DNA from: Symsagittifera roscoffensis
Lineage: Eukaryota; Xenacoelomorpha; Acoela; Convolutidae
Assembly (NCBI RefSeq): GCF_963678635.1
Contig: NC_087066.1
Coordinates: 55,074,312 to 55,138,311, forward strand
Direction: 5' to 3'
DNA: 64,000 nt
This document shows positions 1-11,338 of this stretch, one piece after another; within the stretch, counting starts at the first letter, position 1, and each line of letters begins with the position of its first letter. The position numbers were made by a program, and so were the translations under genes. Under the pieces are notes generated by a model, which saw only the letters and a list, made by a program, of their open reading frames with translations, was not told the DNA's origin and made no database searches.

Positions 1-880
1 TCAAATTGAGAAAAGAACCATACTTAGCACATAGCTTCCCCTCATTTCGTGAATTGATTGGAACAGCAGCCACTCGAGCTTCACACGAAACATCATTGAT
101 TAGTTTTGATTAGGTTATGAAGATTGATTGAAGAAACTATTTTTATATAAGTTATGTGCGCGCAAAACGGCCCGATTGAAGTTCAATCCACAAAGCGAAC
201 GCTTTTATTTAGGTATTGTGATTTTTCCGTTTACTCTCCTGAAAAAAATTTCCTCGGTAAATTTGATCTTTCGCGGCTCGATTGTTGGTTGATTTTCAAA
301 TTCAATTGACTTGGTAAGGCAAATTACTTTCCTCAAAGAAAACTACATACGACTCCAGTTTTTTTATCCATTTTTTTGGATTTTTTCGGAACCAACTCAA
401 AAATATTAGAAATAAAAATCGAGCTAATAACTTGAATGCTTTACTCCTGCAATCATGTTTTTGTACATTTGTGGGTTCGAAAATTGCCAACAAACTCCAC
501 AAATTTGGCGAGACAATTTTCGTTCTATTATCGCGTAAGCAAAAGAGAAATCCGGCCAAAAAATCCGAAATAATTGAAATATTGCAAAATATTTCGTTTT
601 ACCAATGAGCAATACTAGACGACAGACGCCATCTTTTTGCTAATGATCCGTGCTCGCGACTTAATCTGAAGGTTAAAAAATACTTCCCAAATCATAAATG
701 GTAAACAAAAAGAACAAAAGCATAAAGCAGAGGCACAACATTGGTTTGTCTTTCTGTACGACAAGCGTCTTTTCAAGAAATAAGAAATAACGGAATGCAA
801 AAAAATACAGCGAAGTTTTTGGGCGACGATCAAACATTGCTTTTTTTACGGAGGCTAGATAATGAATTTGAGATTGAACC
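1..880. other. AT-rich region, no gene seen
   Basis: AT-rich sequence with homopolymer runs. The open frames here are short, have no recognisable motif and look like chance. I see no repeat, RNA gene or regulatory site that I can support. Confidence 0.5.
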
Positions 881-904
881 ATTTGACAGTAACCAAGGTA
901 ATGC

Positions 905-1777
905 GCTGAACTAGACGCAATCCTACGCTAGAGACGATTTGAGTCGATCCTTCCTATCGGTCCAAGATAAACTTGACCGAAAGCAAGAAGCTGAGCGAGA
1001 ACTCGTGACATTGAAGCAGTCCAATTTCTACTTGAGAGATTAATCAGAAATCAGGGATTCGTTAGAAGACATCATCATGAACAAACCCCAGAGAAAAAAA
1101 ACCGACGCCATTTTTGAAGATGTAATGCATGTATGGCTAGCCCATTAGGGAAGTGCATAATCAAAAGCGAGGTGGGACAATGATTCAAATTTGAGCAACA
1201 AGGATGGCCCAGAAGCATGAAGTACGTCACTTGTACCTGGGGACAATCCAACGGTTGTAAAGCGCGGTAAAAAACGGTCGAATAGGGCGCGGCCTAAAAT
1301 TTGGGTCGGTGAACACGAAGAGCTCATCATCCAAAAACTCACCATAGCATGTGGATAGACGGCATTATACTTCCCCAGAGACTTACGTCGGATGGCATTG
1401 CGAAGGACAAATCATCAGCCTACCGAAAGATGACAGCACAAATGGGTCTCATTGCGTCATTATGCCTCTTTGGGTTTGAGGCTCTAGTCTACGATAACGA
1501 CGACAACCCCAAGATTGACACCACTGTTAAAACCAAAATGACAATTCACAAAACTCTCGTGGAAAATTGGTTGAAATTAGTAGACGGTTACCGATTCGAA
1601 AAGTTTGGACAAGAGACGATTGCTTTGTATACCTCGAGCTCAGTTACAAAAAGCTATAGACGTTTTCCAGATTGGGACATTTATATCCAGGGTTTTCTGT
1701 TTCAATTCCATTTCCTCGGGGTCAATTCCAATTTTTTGCGTTTGAGCTGCAATTCCATTATTTTTTTTTGTCAATAA
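905..1777 (+). pseudogene. Unidentified decayed coding-like segments
   Basis: Between about 913 and 1149 the plus strand reads as two charged, coiled-coil-like stretches split by a TAA. The first contains QDKLDRKQEAERELVTLKQ and the second is rich in K, D and E. A separate 142-codon frame opens with an ATG at 1349 and ends at 1777; it has no motif I recognise. The two stretches may be remnants of one old gene or retroelement gag, but no family can be named and chance is possible. Neighbours are AT-rich and non-coding. Confidence 0.2.
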
Positions 1778-2529
1778 CAACGCCAATTTCCTGTACCAAC
1801 ATGTCTCAAATATTTCCAGAAACTCTAAGGAATGACGGATTTGCAAACTGATGCCAATTTGATTTTTCCTACGTTGACTAGTTTCAGTTTTACGAAAAAA
1901 GTGTTTTTTAAGCGTTCATTTTAATTGTTTTTTCTAGAAGGTTTTTGCTGTTTTTCACTGAATAAATTGACGGAAACACTTTTGGATTAGTGATAAATGG
2001 ATTTGAGCAAAGTGGTGAAATTGTCGAAAAATTAAGTAGCGCATCGTGGGATATCATTGAATATCGTGTTTCTACATTTTTTTCTTTAAATTTTATTGAT
2101 TGAGTACAAGAACGGTAAAAACTGATTATCGCAAGTGTTTTAAGGGTTCAGGTATAATCAAGTAGTTACTTCTGTTTTACACAAGCATAAAGACGTCTGT
2201 CAATTGAGAAACAAGCGGCAATCCAATCAACCAGCTAAATATGATTAGTTACTTGATTTAAACGACGTTGCTCGACTAGTATATGATGATGGTACCAGTA
2301 TGAGGGTCTAGGACAACAAGTCGACGGAGAAAAAAGATCATGTTCTTCAAAAAAAGTTTTCAAGTTAATCATCTTGCACGACTTTATAAGGAAATATTTG
2401 GCTTGAAGTCCCTATTTTTACAATTCGGCTTGAAGTCCGTCGGCTTGACGTCCGGCGTCCCCAGTATGAATACCATTGCAAAATCCATACACTACAGACG
2501 TTTCAACGAGTTTTTTTGAGCTTAGTTTT

Positions 2530-4065
2530 TATTATCGTTTGTTATAACGACCCTCGGATCATTGAGAGAACTTTTGGTGGCACTGAAGAAATTTAAGGAC
2601 AGACGTTAACCTTGGAGTCAAAGCCATACAATTTCTCAGCCGACTTGCGGGCTCCGAACGAGCATTGAACAACAAGATCCACGAAGTGACGGATAAAGGG
2701 ATAAGCTCCAGTCAAATAATCAATGGTATTTTCAACAAAGCTGGACATCCAGATTACGAAGCAGTTAAAAATTATGCTACAGAAGCTTCGGTTGATCAGG
2801 TAGCTTCCACCGACCATTCTGCACATAACGAGAATGCTGCTCTGTTTTTCGCTGGTTTCTTTCAAAAGTGGCTAGGAAAATTTTTGTTTTAAACTTTTTA
2901 AAAAAAAATTATTTGTAAAGCCTAAAAACATAATTGGCCGATGTAGAGCAACTGTTTATTTTTGGGCGTATTACGAAGATTTTTTTTCTCCAAAATTGTC
3001 CTAACAGAAGCAACTTTTCTAGGGTTTCGTTTCTGAATCAAAACGTTTTCTTGCATGCTTAATGCTTTCTAGAACATTGATCCATTTACATACAATAAAT
3101 GTCAATCATTCATTTGCTTATACCACTCAGCGTTCCCGAACAGGTTGTTGTTCCAACCCAGTGAAAAATGGGGAGGAGTTTTGTATTTCAATGTGTTTTA
3201 GTTTTTGCCTTTTTTATTTTTGATGATGGCATCTGTATGAATACTGTTGTTAATTCCATTACGCTTTAATGTAAAGTTTTAACGTCAGACAAGTTTCGGG
3301 CAAGTGATATATAAATCTTTTAGCACAGCCTTTGAGTAAAATTAACAGCTACTGTTTTTTTTTAAAAAGGTTCATTATTGCGTGTTACAGCAACACTCAG
3401 ACCATTGGGAGAACTGTCAGTGAAACTTCAGAGCGAAAACAAAGACGGTAGACATGCAATCATGGCCATACAATTTCTCCATCGACATGCGCTCTCCGAA
3501 CCAGCTTTGAACAACACAATCTGCGAAGTAATGTAAAAATGTATAAACACCATCAAAGGTCACAGGTAATTCCTGCGAAGTTGGACGACCAGCTGTGCGA
3601 AGCAGTTAAAGATTAAGCTACAGAAGCTTCAGGAAACATCTACCAACCAAACTTATAACGGGATTGCTGATTTGGTTTTTGCTGGCTTTGTTCAAAAGTG
3701 ACTCAGGAGGTTGTTTGTTTTTATATTTTTCGAAATATTTAAATTGAAGAGCCTATAAACTTACTCGGCTGATGTAGAGCGCTTGTTTTTTCTTGGGCAT
3801 ACTTTTTAAAAAATTTGCTCTAAAACTGTCTTTACAGCAGCAACTACGGTAGGTATTTGTTTTTGAATCAAAAAGCATTGTTGAATGCTTAATGCTTTTC
3901 AAAACTTTGATCCATATTTAAATTGCATGTCAAACGTTCCAGTGTTTGTAAAGCTCAGTTTTCCTGGAGCATGTTGCTGTTATGACTTGTTGTACAATGA
4001 GGAGGGACGTTTTATTTTGGTGTATATTATTGTTTTCTTTTTTTCCACATAAAAACTGGTATCAC
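2530..4065 (+). repeat. Divergent direct duplication, two units of about 0.83 kb
   Basis: Two adjacent segments align by eye over their length at an offset of about 835 bp (roughly 2530-3240 and 3365-4065). Landmarks in order are an AACTNTCNGTG-like block, 'catacaatttctc', 'cagttaaa.attaagctacagaagcttc', 'gatgtagagc..ctgttt' and 'aatg.ggagga'. Divergence is high and both units contain indels. The shared order of blocks makes chance unlikely. Whether this is a duplicated exon plus intron or an old repeat family is not decidable here. Confidence 0.5.
2607..2892 (+). pseudogene. Possible decayed exon, unknown family (unit 1 of the duplication)
   Basis: The frame beginning about 2607 reads as a plausible protein of about 95 residues, including AIQFLSRL, ALNNKIHEV, HPDYEAVKNYATEAS and FAGFFQKWL. 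The second duplication unit (3410-3706) gives a recognisably related but stop-ridden protein (AIQFLHRH, ALNNTICEV, FAGFVQK). Conservation of amino acids across divergent DNA suggests both were once coding. Upstream of unit 2 the sequence 'ttattgcgtgttacag' at about 3371-3386 resembles a 3' splice site; unit 1 has lost the AG. I do not recognise the family. Confidence 0.25.
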
Positions 4066-5450
4066 AAAAATGGTATCACAAGAATGGTATCAATGATATA
4101 TCATAATCAAACATTTTCAGCCGTGATTCGAGGGATTTTTTAAAAAAATTTCAAAAACTTGTCCCAGTATTGAGAAAAAGAGGTTCAAATTTTTTATTTT
4201 TGGTCCTAAATCAAGCAAACAAAGCGAACGAGCAGCTTTTTATTAGCGCATTTTCTTAGCTTACAATAATCTAATTTAAGCGGCAAAAATTCGTTCGAGC
4301 AGGTTCAGTTTTTTGAGTTTTAGTCGCCTTTTTGTACTCAAAAATAGTTGACTTGAGTCCACGGATCTCAGATATTATGTTAGGCTGCGTTTTGTTTCTC
4401 TGGCTCTATAAATATATTAATTTCTCCGAAATTAATTTTGTCATTTGTAGTGCCGAACACACAGGCTGCATTCGCAAATTGCTCATACAAACCATTTGCC
4501 CTGGCATCCTTGGTTTTGTGAGTTTTTAATGAGTCTGTTTTAAAAAATCTCATTGCGAGGGCCGGCTGCACTCTGATTTTCAACGGCTATTGGTTGAAAA
4601 CTTTTTTTAAAATTATTTTAATCGCCACATTTGTTAGTTTTGCTATCTTTCGCCTCGACCGCTGCCGTTCGCGAGTTACAAACCAAACCTGCACTCATTC
4701 TACTAGGGACCAGTGACCCAACTACCGCTACATCCCACAGGAACTGCCTATCATCAACCCATGGGTCAAGCGTCAAATGATCTGGTTGCTTCTGACCTAG
4801 CCTATGAAAGTTTTGTGGCACTAAAACAGAAATAATGTGAACCGAGGCAAAAGTTCTCTTAATAAGGGCTTTCAAGGTTGAATACCTTGAATCTTTTTTC
4901 ACTTCTCAGGCCAGATAGGCCATGTCATCCATCTTCGGTTAAGTCTTTTCCGAATAACAAATGTTCTTATGCATGCCTAATTATCAGTTTTCTACGCAAC
5001 GGTATAAACTTTGAAATACACCACCTATTGTAACTGACACAATCTGAGCTACTTTCCATGCAAGTGGGTACCCTTGTTCTTGAATTTGAGAATGTTACAT
5101 CCAGAAGTCGACATGACAAAAGACGAAAAAAATTTGTTTTTATTTTTTTAGCATTTCCAATAAAATGGAGCCAAGTCAGCTAATTAGCAATTCAAACTCA
5201 GTGACACTACTAAAAAACTGTATTTCTGTGGGTCATTTTTTAAAACTTCTGGAATTTCTCTTTCCCAAGAGCAGATATTGACAAACTCCAATCGCTTAGC
5301 TGAAATATTGTGATAAACAAAAATAACTTCCATTGTTCAAAGCTCATAGAAATATTGACATGGGAGGTAGAGAATTTGTGAAAACATTCCATTTTTGTCA
5401 GTAAACTGAAAACCAAATAAACAGACCACTATTAGTTTCATTCAACGCTG
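4066..5450. other. No gene identified
   Basis: AT-rich with scattered short open frames. A 94-codon minus-strand frame at 4618-4902 has somewhat higher GC and no in-frame breaks, but I cannot link it to any family. Three near-copies of 'tggtatcac' follow one another at about 4060-4090. Nothing else is supportable. Confidence 0.4.
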
Positions 5451-5720
5451 AACAAAATCAAAATCAAAATCTAGGAAAAGGAAGGAGACAGATGTTTATA
5501 TTAAACATCTCAGGAATATTCGCGACCGAAACTTAAAGGAAAAAGAAGAAGCAAAAAAACATGAACGAGTTAGAAGAGGGGAGCTTCGTGCATCTGGCTC
5601 GAGGGTTACAGGTTTTAAAACAAGAGGTTCATGCAAATGGAAAAACACAAAATTGCAGGACAAAAAACGTTCTTGTACAAAAACGTACACTAGAAAAACG
5701 TCAGGCTTTGATTTATAAAT
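5451..5720 (+). pseudogene. Basic coding-like fragment without a start codon
   Basis: An open stretch of about 85 codons ending in TAA near 5718 is very rich in Lys and Arg (KSKSKSRKRKE, EAKKHERVRRGELR, KKRSCTKTYTRKTS). It lacks an ATG at its 5' end. It lies just upstream of an inverted repeat whose arms also look once coding and of a decayed non-LTR retroelement, so it may be part of that element's first ORF. This assignment is a guess from position only. Confidence 0.2.
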
Positions 5721-5796
5721 TGATGATATGAAATACCAACTGGATGTAATTTCCTAAAACGATGCTAAACAACAAATTTGGATGCAATTAAAAAAG

Positions 5797-6210
5797 TTTG
5801 AGTCAATTAATTTGAATCCAAATGACAACGGACGAGTAATTTTAATGTTCATAAAAAAATATATATTAGTCGATAAGACAACAAATTGACGTCGATTGAT
5901 AACTCTTTGTTTCGATCTTTTGTCAAGTCTGTGAGAGAGATACCAAGGACATCTCTCTCACAAACTTTGACAGTAGATCAAAACAAAGAGTTATATTTCG
6001 ATTTTATTTAGATCGGGCTTCAGTAGAGAATTGCTAAAGAAAAGAAATGTTGTTTTGACTGATAGCAATGTCGCATACCATCATGTCGTTGACGTCAATT
6101 TGTTGTCATATCGATTAATCTGTATTTTTTTTTTATAAACATTAAAATTCTTCGTCCGTTTTCGTTTGGATTCATGTTGATTGACTCAAATTTTACTGTT
6201 AAGATTAATG
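5797..6210. repeat. Large imperfect inverted repeat (foldback) centred near 5946
   Basis: The core arms 5901-5941 and 5951-5992 are near-perfect reverse complements ('aactctttgtttcgatc..gtgagagagat' against 'atctctctcacaaa..gatcaaaacaaagagtt') with a loop of about 9 bases. The homology continues outward. The left arm from about 5797 (Gln/Asn-rich, then 'caaattgacgtcgattgat') pairs with 6085-6210 on the right. The right arm carries about 90 extra bases. The outer arms encode the same peptide on opposite strands (LNPNDNGR on plus, MNPNENGR on minus), so a coding segment was duplicated head to head. Confidence 0.65.
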
Positions 6211-7500
6211 ATACAATATTACCCTCGATAAACTGGAACAATTTGAGTAGAATTAAAGACGAAGAAAGCGAAGAATTCAAATTTCTGGAAGCAGTTCGAG
6301 ATTCAGTCCTTATCCACAGCAGGAGATAAACCATCAGTTCCTAATTTCGTACTGACCGATGCTAGTCCAATCATTCTAACGGCTAAAAATAAAAAAAGCC
6401 TTGGTTAATCTCATAGAAGCAGACTTACCAATCAATCGTATCATTTTTAAATAGAACTCGTTACAAATTCGCAAAAGGAGATTACCATGGAATGAGCAAC
6501 GAAAAAAATTTATTATTGAAGATGCAATCAACATAGAGGGCGCACGAGAAAACCTGCGGCGCAAACTAACCCGTCAAAAAAAGAGTCTCTAACCCTGTCA
6601 GAATTTAGACAGAAAAACACAAAAAACGCACAGCTCGATAATGGTACAATGAAGGCATAAAAATTTAAAAAGTTTGTTCGCAACATTTTTGGTAAATCTA
6701 GAAGAACAATCAACTATGATCATTACAAACAAAAATGAAATTCAGTAGGAGCAATCCGCCGAAGAAGTTGTCGGGGAGAGAAAAAAATGAAGTGAAAAAC
6801 GTGAAATTGAAACCGGAAAATTTTTTTGGATCTACCTGGAACAAAAAAAAGCAAAACTAGCATTAGTTAAGACAGGTGAATTATAAACAACAAATAAGAC
6901 GTAGAAAATTGAAAACAATTATCACATAAGCGACAAAACAAAAACTAATGAATAAGCATTATAAGAGCAGTTGGACGTGATTCACATTTCCAACTCACCA
7001 GGACAAGATGAAGTCTACCCAAAATAATTGTTGAATTAAAGCTACATTTGTTCCAGGCATTGACTAAAATTTTAAATAACTCTTGGAACGATAGTAAGTT
7101 GACCGAAGAGTGGAAACTGGCAGATAACCTCAAACCAGCAAGTCTTGCATCAATTGTCTGCTAACTTGTTTTGAAAAAATCGATTGTTTTGAAAAAAGAA
7201 TCAGGACTCATTTAATGGATCATCTGAGCAGAAATGAAATCCTTGTATATAAATACTTTGAGTGAGTTTTTACCCGAAAAATTATCACAGTTTCAACTTC
7301 TGAGTTTTGCTTGACGACTCCAGTGCAATTCTGGATTGGTAGCCACACAAAAATTGATGTGAGCTATCCAAATTTCAAAAACGCCTTTGACTAAGTGTCA
7401 CACAGAAAACTGTTAGCTATTCTAGAACACTATGGGATAAATGGGAAAGCCTTGAATTAGATACAAGACTGCATTTTTCAAGGGCAACAAAGAGTGGTAA
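6200..7500 (+). mobile_element. Decayed non-LTR retrotransposon (endonuclease end and RT)
   Basis: Plus-strand translation with many frame breaks gives a recognisable series. Near 6260-6340 'KFLEAVRDSVLIHS' followed by 'VPNFVLTDASP' resembles the end of the EEP endonuclease of Jockey/CR1-type elements. Near 6990-7130 'SPGQDEVYPK' and an 'EEWKLAD' block resemble the start of the RT domain. Near 7395-7480 'VSHRKLLAILEHYGINGKAL' then 'QGQQRVVTNY' is the RT motif-A region. Stops and frameshifts are frequent, so this is an old inactive copy. The 5' and 3' ends are not definable; the minus-strand gypsy fragment abuts the 3' side. Confidence 0.55.
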
Positions 7501-7559
7501 CTAACTATGATAATTACAAAGAAGAGCGACCTAACAAGATTTCAAAAAAGCGTTTGACT

Positions 7560-8385
7560 CATTACCAAATTGCCGTATTTCTTCATTACGCTTGTCAGTG
7601 CTTGTGCGTTGGATCGTGGCTGTCGCATTGCAAAGGCCAAAGGACATCCGTTTTCATTGAAACAACCCCAGCTTGCAAGCAAAACCCGTCTTGTCCCTCT
7701 CTTGTTTCCTCAGTGGTACTAGCCAAAAAGCCGACCCTTGATCAAGAGTTGTAAAAAATTTAGCGTCTCCTAATTTTGAAAGGTTCATCTATCCTAGCTA
7801 TGGGATAGGCATCCTTCACCGTGACGGAATTCAGATATCGAAAGTCACAACAAAAACTAACTTGGTCTCCTTTCTTTTTAGGCATCACTACTCCACACGC
7901 CCACGGTGAATTGGATGGTTCTATCATGTCATACTCTAGTAGAGTCTCTATCTCTTTTCTGCATGCATCCGATTTGTTTGGGATCAGACGCCTCGCCCCT
8001 CCCTGCGCGGTACCGCTCACTCCTCTAGCTCTATTTCATGTTCAACGAAATTAGAGCATCCGATGTCTACCTTATGTCTCAAAAAAAACATCCTGATTCC
8101 TATCTAGAACATCCTTGATGGCTTCGAGTCGTTCGTCTGTTACTTTTCGCCCTAAGGGTTCAATTTGTGGTAATACTGGTTTATCCATTTCTGACTCCTC
8201 GGGTGTGGGTCTTTCTGAAAAACTCGAACAGCTCGAAAGTCCATTGTCTGTCTCTGACTTAAGCGGCTTCACAAGACCTGATGAATGTTTTATTTTTTGT
8301 TCAATCTTCTCAAGATACAAATCTTATTGCTATGATTTGGGCAATCAAGAACTTGAATTTTTTTTCACATTTTCAGTCATTTCAT
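7560..8385 (-). mobile_element. Ty3/gypsy pol fragment (start of RT)
   Basis: Minus-strand frames at 8320-8072 and 8020-7760 match the RT amino-terminal region of the giant element at 20107 onward (for example KSETDNGLSSCSSF, GARRLIPNKSDACRKEIE, YDMIEPSNSPWACGVVM, KDAYPIARIDEPF). The stretch to about 7560 matches 43,598-43,700 of the other minus-strand gypsy copy. The catalytic YVDD region and everything after it are absent, and frames are broken. It is a dead fragment. Its upstream edge meets the AT-rich tail of the CR1-like element near 8386. Confidence 0.8.
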
Positions 8386-10290
8386 ATTTATTTCATTTTA
8401 TTATTATTGTAGCTTTACAACCTAAGGTTGAGGGGCCGTTGGCCCGTTAAGAGTCAGAGTCATTAATGAAGTATGGGATCCAGTCAGGAGGACGTTCTGT
8501 CAAGTCTGGGATGGGCAATGACAGGAGGGAGTCTGCAGTTAGAATCTCTGCATAAAAGGCATCAACACTCAATTATCCAGCTGCATGGAGTATCAACATC
8601 GTACCAATCGTAAAAGTATTTCCGAAAGATTTCGAGCAGTCGTCGCTTTAATCCAAGGGGGTTTAAAAAGTCTATCGGTTCTGGAAGCAGATTTATTAAC
8701 TTGGCACGCGATACCAAAAGTTATTTCGCTGAAACTCAAGACGGATAGAAGGTAGTTCAAATAACAAGCGATCCTTGGACCTGGTTGTGCAGTGGATATG
8801 AAGTTTTACAAACTCATGCCAGTTGAAGTCATATTTGCCGGACATGATGCTAGATAGGAGCAGGATGTCTGAAATTTGAGGGTGTAAGGAGACCAGTAAA
8901 AGATTCAGGCGGGTGAGTCTGTCTACATAGGATAGGTCTTGGTAGCCCAAGATCCACTTGGTGCATCGGCGCTGAACACGCTCGATAATGACCATGTCAC
9001 CTTTCGATGCGCACCAAGCAGCTGAAGAATATGAGAATATCGGAACAACAAGTGATTTTTACAAGTTGAGGCGCTGGGTAGGCGGAAGTGAATGTGCAGT
9101 GTTTCGTTTGATGAGGAAGAAGCACTTGTTAGCTTTGTTGCACTTCGCGGAAACATGGAGATTCCATGAGAGGCTATCGGACACAAAGACGCCAATATCT
9201 CGCATTGAGGAAGCCAATGACAGCTCGTGATCACCCAATGTAATACGAGGTAGATTTGATTTCTGAAATCCCAACAGCTTGCATTTGCCGATATCAAACG
9301 GAAGCCGTTTCTCTCGGACCAGACGAGGAGGGTGGTAGCATTGTCGGGCAACGAGCTTTCATTACCAGCAGAAGTTGTTGATAGGAGCTTTGTGTCGTCT
9401 GCGAATGAGAACACGGATGATTTAGTCCCGTGAGTCAGTTCGAGGCAGTAACTAAGAAACAATAAAGGACCAAGAATGCGGTACTCCACTGGAAATCCAC
9501 CGCATACTTGAGCTGCTAAAGCCAATCGTGACGTATTGCTGCCTGTCAGAGAGGTAAGACTTGAGCAACCCAAAAAATTTTCCCGTGACGCCGAGGGCTT
9601 CGATTTTTTGCAGTAACAGTTGGTGATTGATCTTGTCAAATGTCTCGCTAAATAAAGTGAACAAATTCTCAGAAACCTCTAATCCCCGATAGATACCGTC
9701 AAGGTAGGCCAGTAACTGCAATGAAGCAGACCGCTTGCATCTGAATCCGTATTGATTCGAGTGTAGGTAGGGAGCAACATAAGGATATAAGGCATTGAAT
9801 ATTCATCGCTCCAGTACTTTAGACAGAATGCTCAGGAGTGATACGGGGCGGTCATAGTCTTTGTAAATTGGGGTGACTTTGCTGACCTTCCAGGCGCGTG
9901 GATATACAACAGTTTGTACAATCTTGTAGAACAAACTCCTTACAGATCAGCAACACAGGAGGCAACACAGGAGGAAGGTTGTCCGGACCCCACAGTTTGG
10001 TCGTATCCAGTTTGCTGGAAATATCTGCCTTGGTCTCTAAATAATGATCAAAATTTTCAATGGAAATTTGGGGTGCGTGATCATCTGGCACATTGGAAAC
10101 GTCTACGCAACGATTAGCAGAGAATACACTTTGGAAGTAAGCGTTGAAGAGATCGGCCTGTTCATCAGGTGTAGAAGCTGATACATTGTCATGTGTCACC
10201 TTCGGAGGAATTGGACTTGCCTTTCGCACTGCGTTGAAATATTTGAACAATATCCGCAAATCGCGACTATCAGCTAAGCGAGTCATTCTT
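8386..10290 (-). mobile_element. CR1-like non-LTR retrotransposon, 5'-truncated
   Basis: Read on the minus strand: a pre-RT segment (10,260-9,960, LFKYFNAVRKAS, NAYFQSVFS), RT motif A as FSETFDKINHQLLLQKIEALG (9721-9452), the FADDTK catalytic motif (about 9420-9390), then the thumb and C-terminal segment with ERVQRRCTKWILGYQDL (8995-8696). ORF2 appears to end with TAA at 8449-8447. It is followed by two short hairpins and an 'aataataataaaatgaaataaat' tail, which is typical 3' anatomy for this superfamily. Several frameshifts make it inactive. The endonuclease and ORF1 are missing. At the 5' junction its frame is fused to a gypsy integrase fragment. Confidence 0.85.
8418..8445 (-). other. Twin hairpins at the 3' end of the CR1-like element
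   Basis: Immediately after the ORF2 stop codon (minus strand) lie two adjacent perfect hairpins. One is GGGCC-AAC-GGCCC (plus positions 8445-8433); the other is CAACC-TTA-GGTTG (8430-8418). They are followed by the simple-repeat tail. The same arrangement occurs at 59582-59611 in the other element family. In CR1/L2-like elements the 3' terminal structure is what the RT recognises to start copying; that role is inferred here. Confidence 0.55.
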
Positions 10291-10460
10291 TGTTGTACCT
10301 TGTCTATCCCCTGACGTCCCATCTGGTCATGCGATCTGAACAACACTTCCGTTTGGTAAAGCTGAGATAGTATCATGAGGTTATGCTTGTGTAGAATTTT
10401 TTCTTCGTTTTTTTTTCCTACAGGCAACCACGCCATCAGCTGTGTGATAGAGTAAGTTCC
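10291..10460 (-). mobile_element. Ty3/gypsy integrase zinc-finger fragment
   Basis: The minus-strand frame includes ILHKHNLMILSQLYQTEVLF then RSHDQMGRQGIDKVQQR. This corresponds to the N-terminal HHCC region of the giant element's integrase (copy at 29,800-29,900). The Cys pair and catalytic core are gone because the CR1-like element begins right after DKVQQR. On the other side the fragment stops at the LTR end at 10,461, so the LTR element probably inserted into an older gypsy copy here. Confidence 0.7.
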
Positions 10461-11338
10461 TGTGCCATTCTGCCAGATTGGCACAGCGCAACCTTCCGAC
10501 GAAGCACGAATTAGAAAGAAAAGGCCTTAACAACGAAAAAGTGCTTGAAAGGAGGGTCGAAATATTCTGGAAGTTTCAATTTTTCAAAATTTCGATTAAC
10601 GAGCAAGTATTTCTCAGAAATACGAAAAACGGCCATTTTGACCGAAAAAGTTGAGAAAAACAGAACAACAGAAAATCTAGTGAAAAACAGTCACACGAGA
10701 ACACGGAAAAACGAAGCCTCTTATTGTGACAGTCACGCACGATAAGATCCTTAGTGAAAGAAGATAGTGGGAAAGGAGGCTTCGGTGGTGGAGGGCAGTA
10801 CCCTCCCGTGCCACGAATTGGGAGTGATAACAACGTTATCTCGAGGAGAACACGGAAGCGGAGGCTTGGTACCCCCAGAGACTGATATATGGTGAAAGAC
10901 TGTAGTAAACTAACATTTTAGCTACTCTGATGCCATAGAACTTTGAATTGACACCGGTATTATTTGATATTTTAGAAAGTGAGTAGCCAGGAAGAGGAAA
11001 GGTTCTATCCATCTCCAATGGATTTAATATAGAACTGTCACCAAAAACATATTAAAATAGGGTATTCGAGCCGTGTTTTTAATTGCAATCACGTAGTCTG
11101 AGGATCCGAGACTCAGCTATGTGGTTGTGTTCGCATGTAAGCGAAAGCTGATCAAAAGTCGTTTGACTGATGGCCTAAAAATAGTAACTTTTTACTTAGC
11201 CCTAACCAGACCAGAAAACCAACTGGCAAGGTCGAGACGGTGAAAAACGAGTAGAATGAAGGTAACTGACGCCTGCCAGTTGTTAATATGTACTTTTTCT
11301 ACGCTCCGTCGCTGTGTAGTATTTGGGCGAATGTTACA
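10461..11338 (-). repeat. Long terminal repeat (minus strand), about 878 bp
   Basis: On the minus strand the sequence starts TGTAACATTCGCCC and ends GGCAGAATGGCACA, with the TG...CA ends of an LTR. It matches 40,872-41,747 almost base for base with scattered differences (about 5 percent over the 240 bp I compared). Homology ends abruptly at these coordinates on both sides. At the other copy the 5' flank is a purine-rich tract, as expected upstream of a 3' LTR. Here the 5' flank is the non-coding region at 11,339 onward. No matching second LTR is found nearby, so it is either a solo LTR or the 3' LTR of a truncated element. Confidence 0.8.

Noticed and set aside
302-882. Overlapping minus-strand open frames near the left edge
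   Set aside because: Phe/Leu/Ser-rich translations of AT-rich DNA without motifs; typical chance frames.
4618-4902. 94-codon minus-strand open frame as a gene
   Set aside because: No recognisable domain, no neighbours, no second copy to test conservation; left as unassigned sequence.
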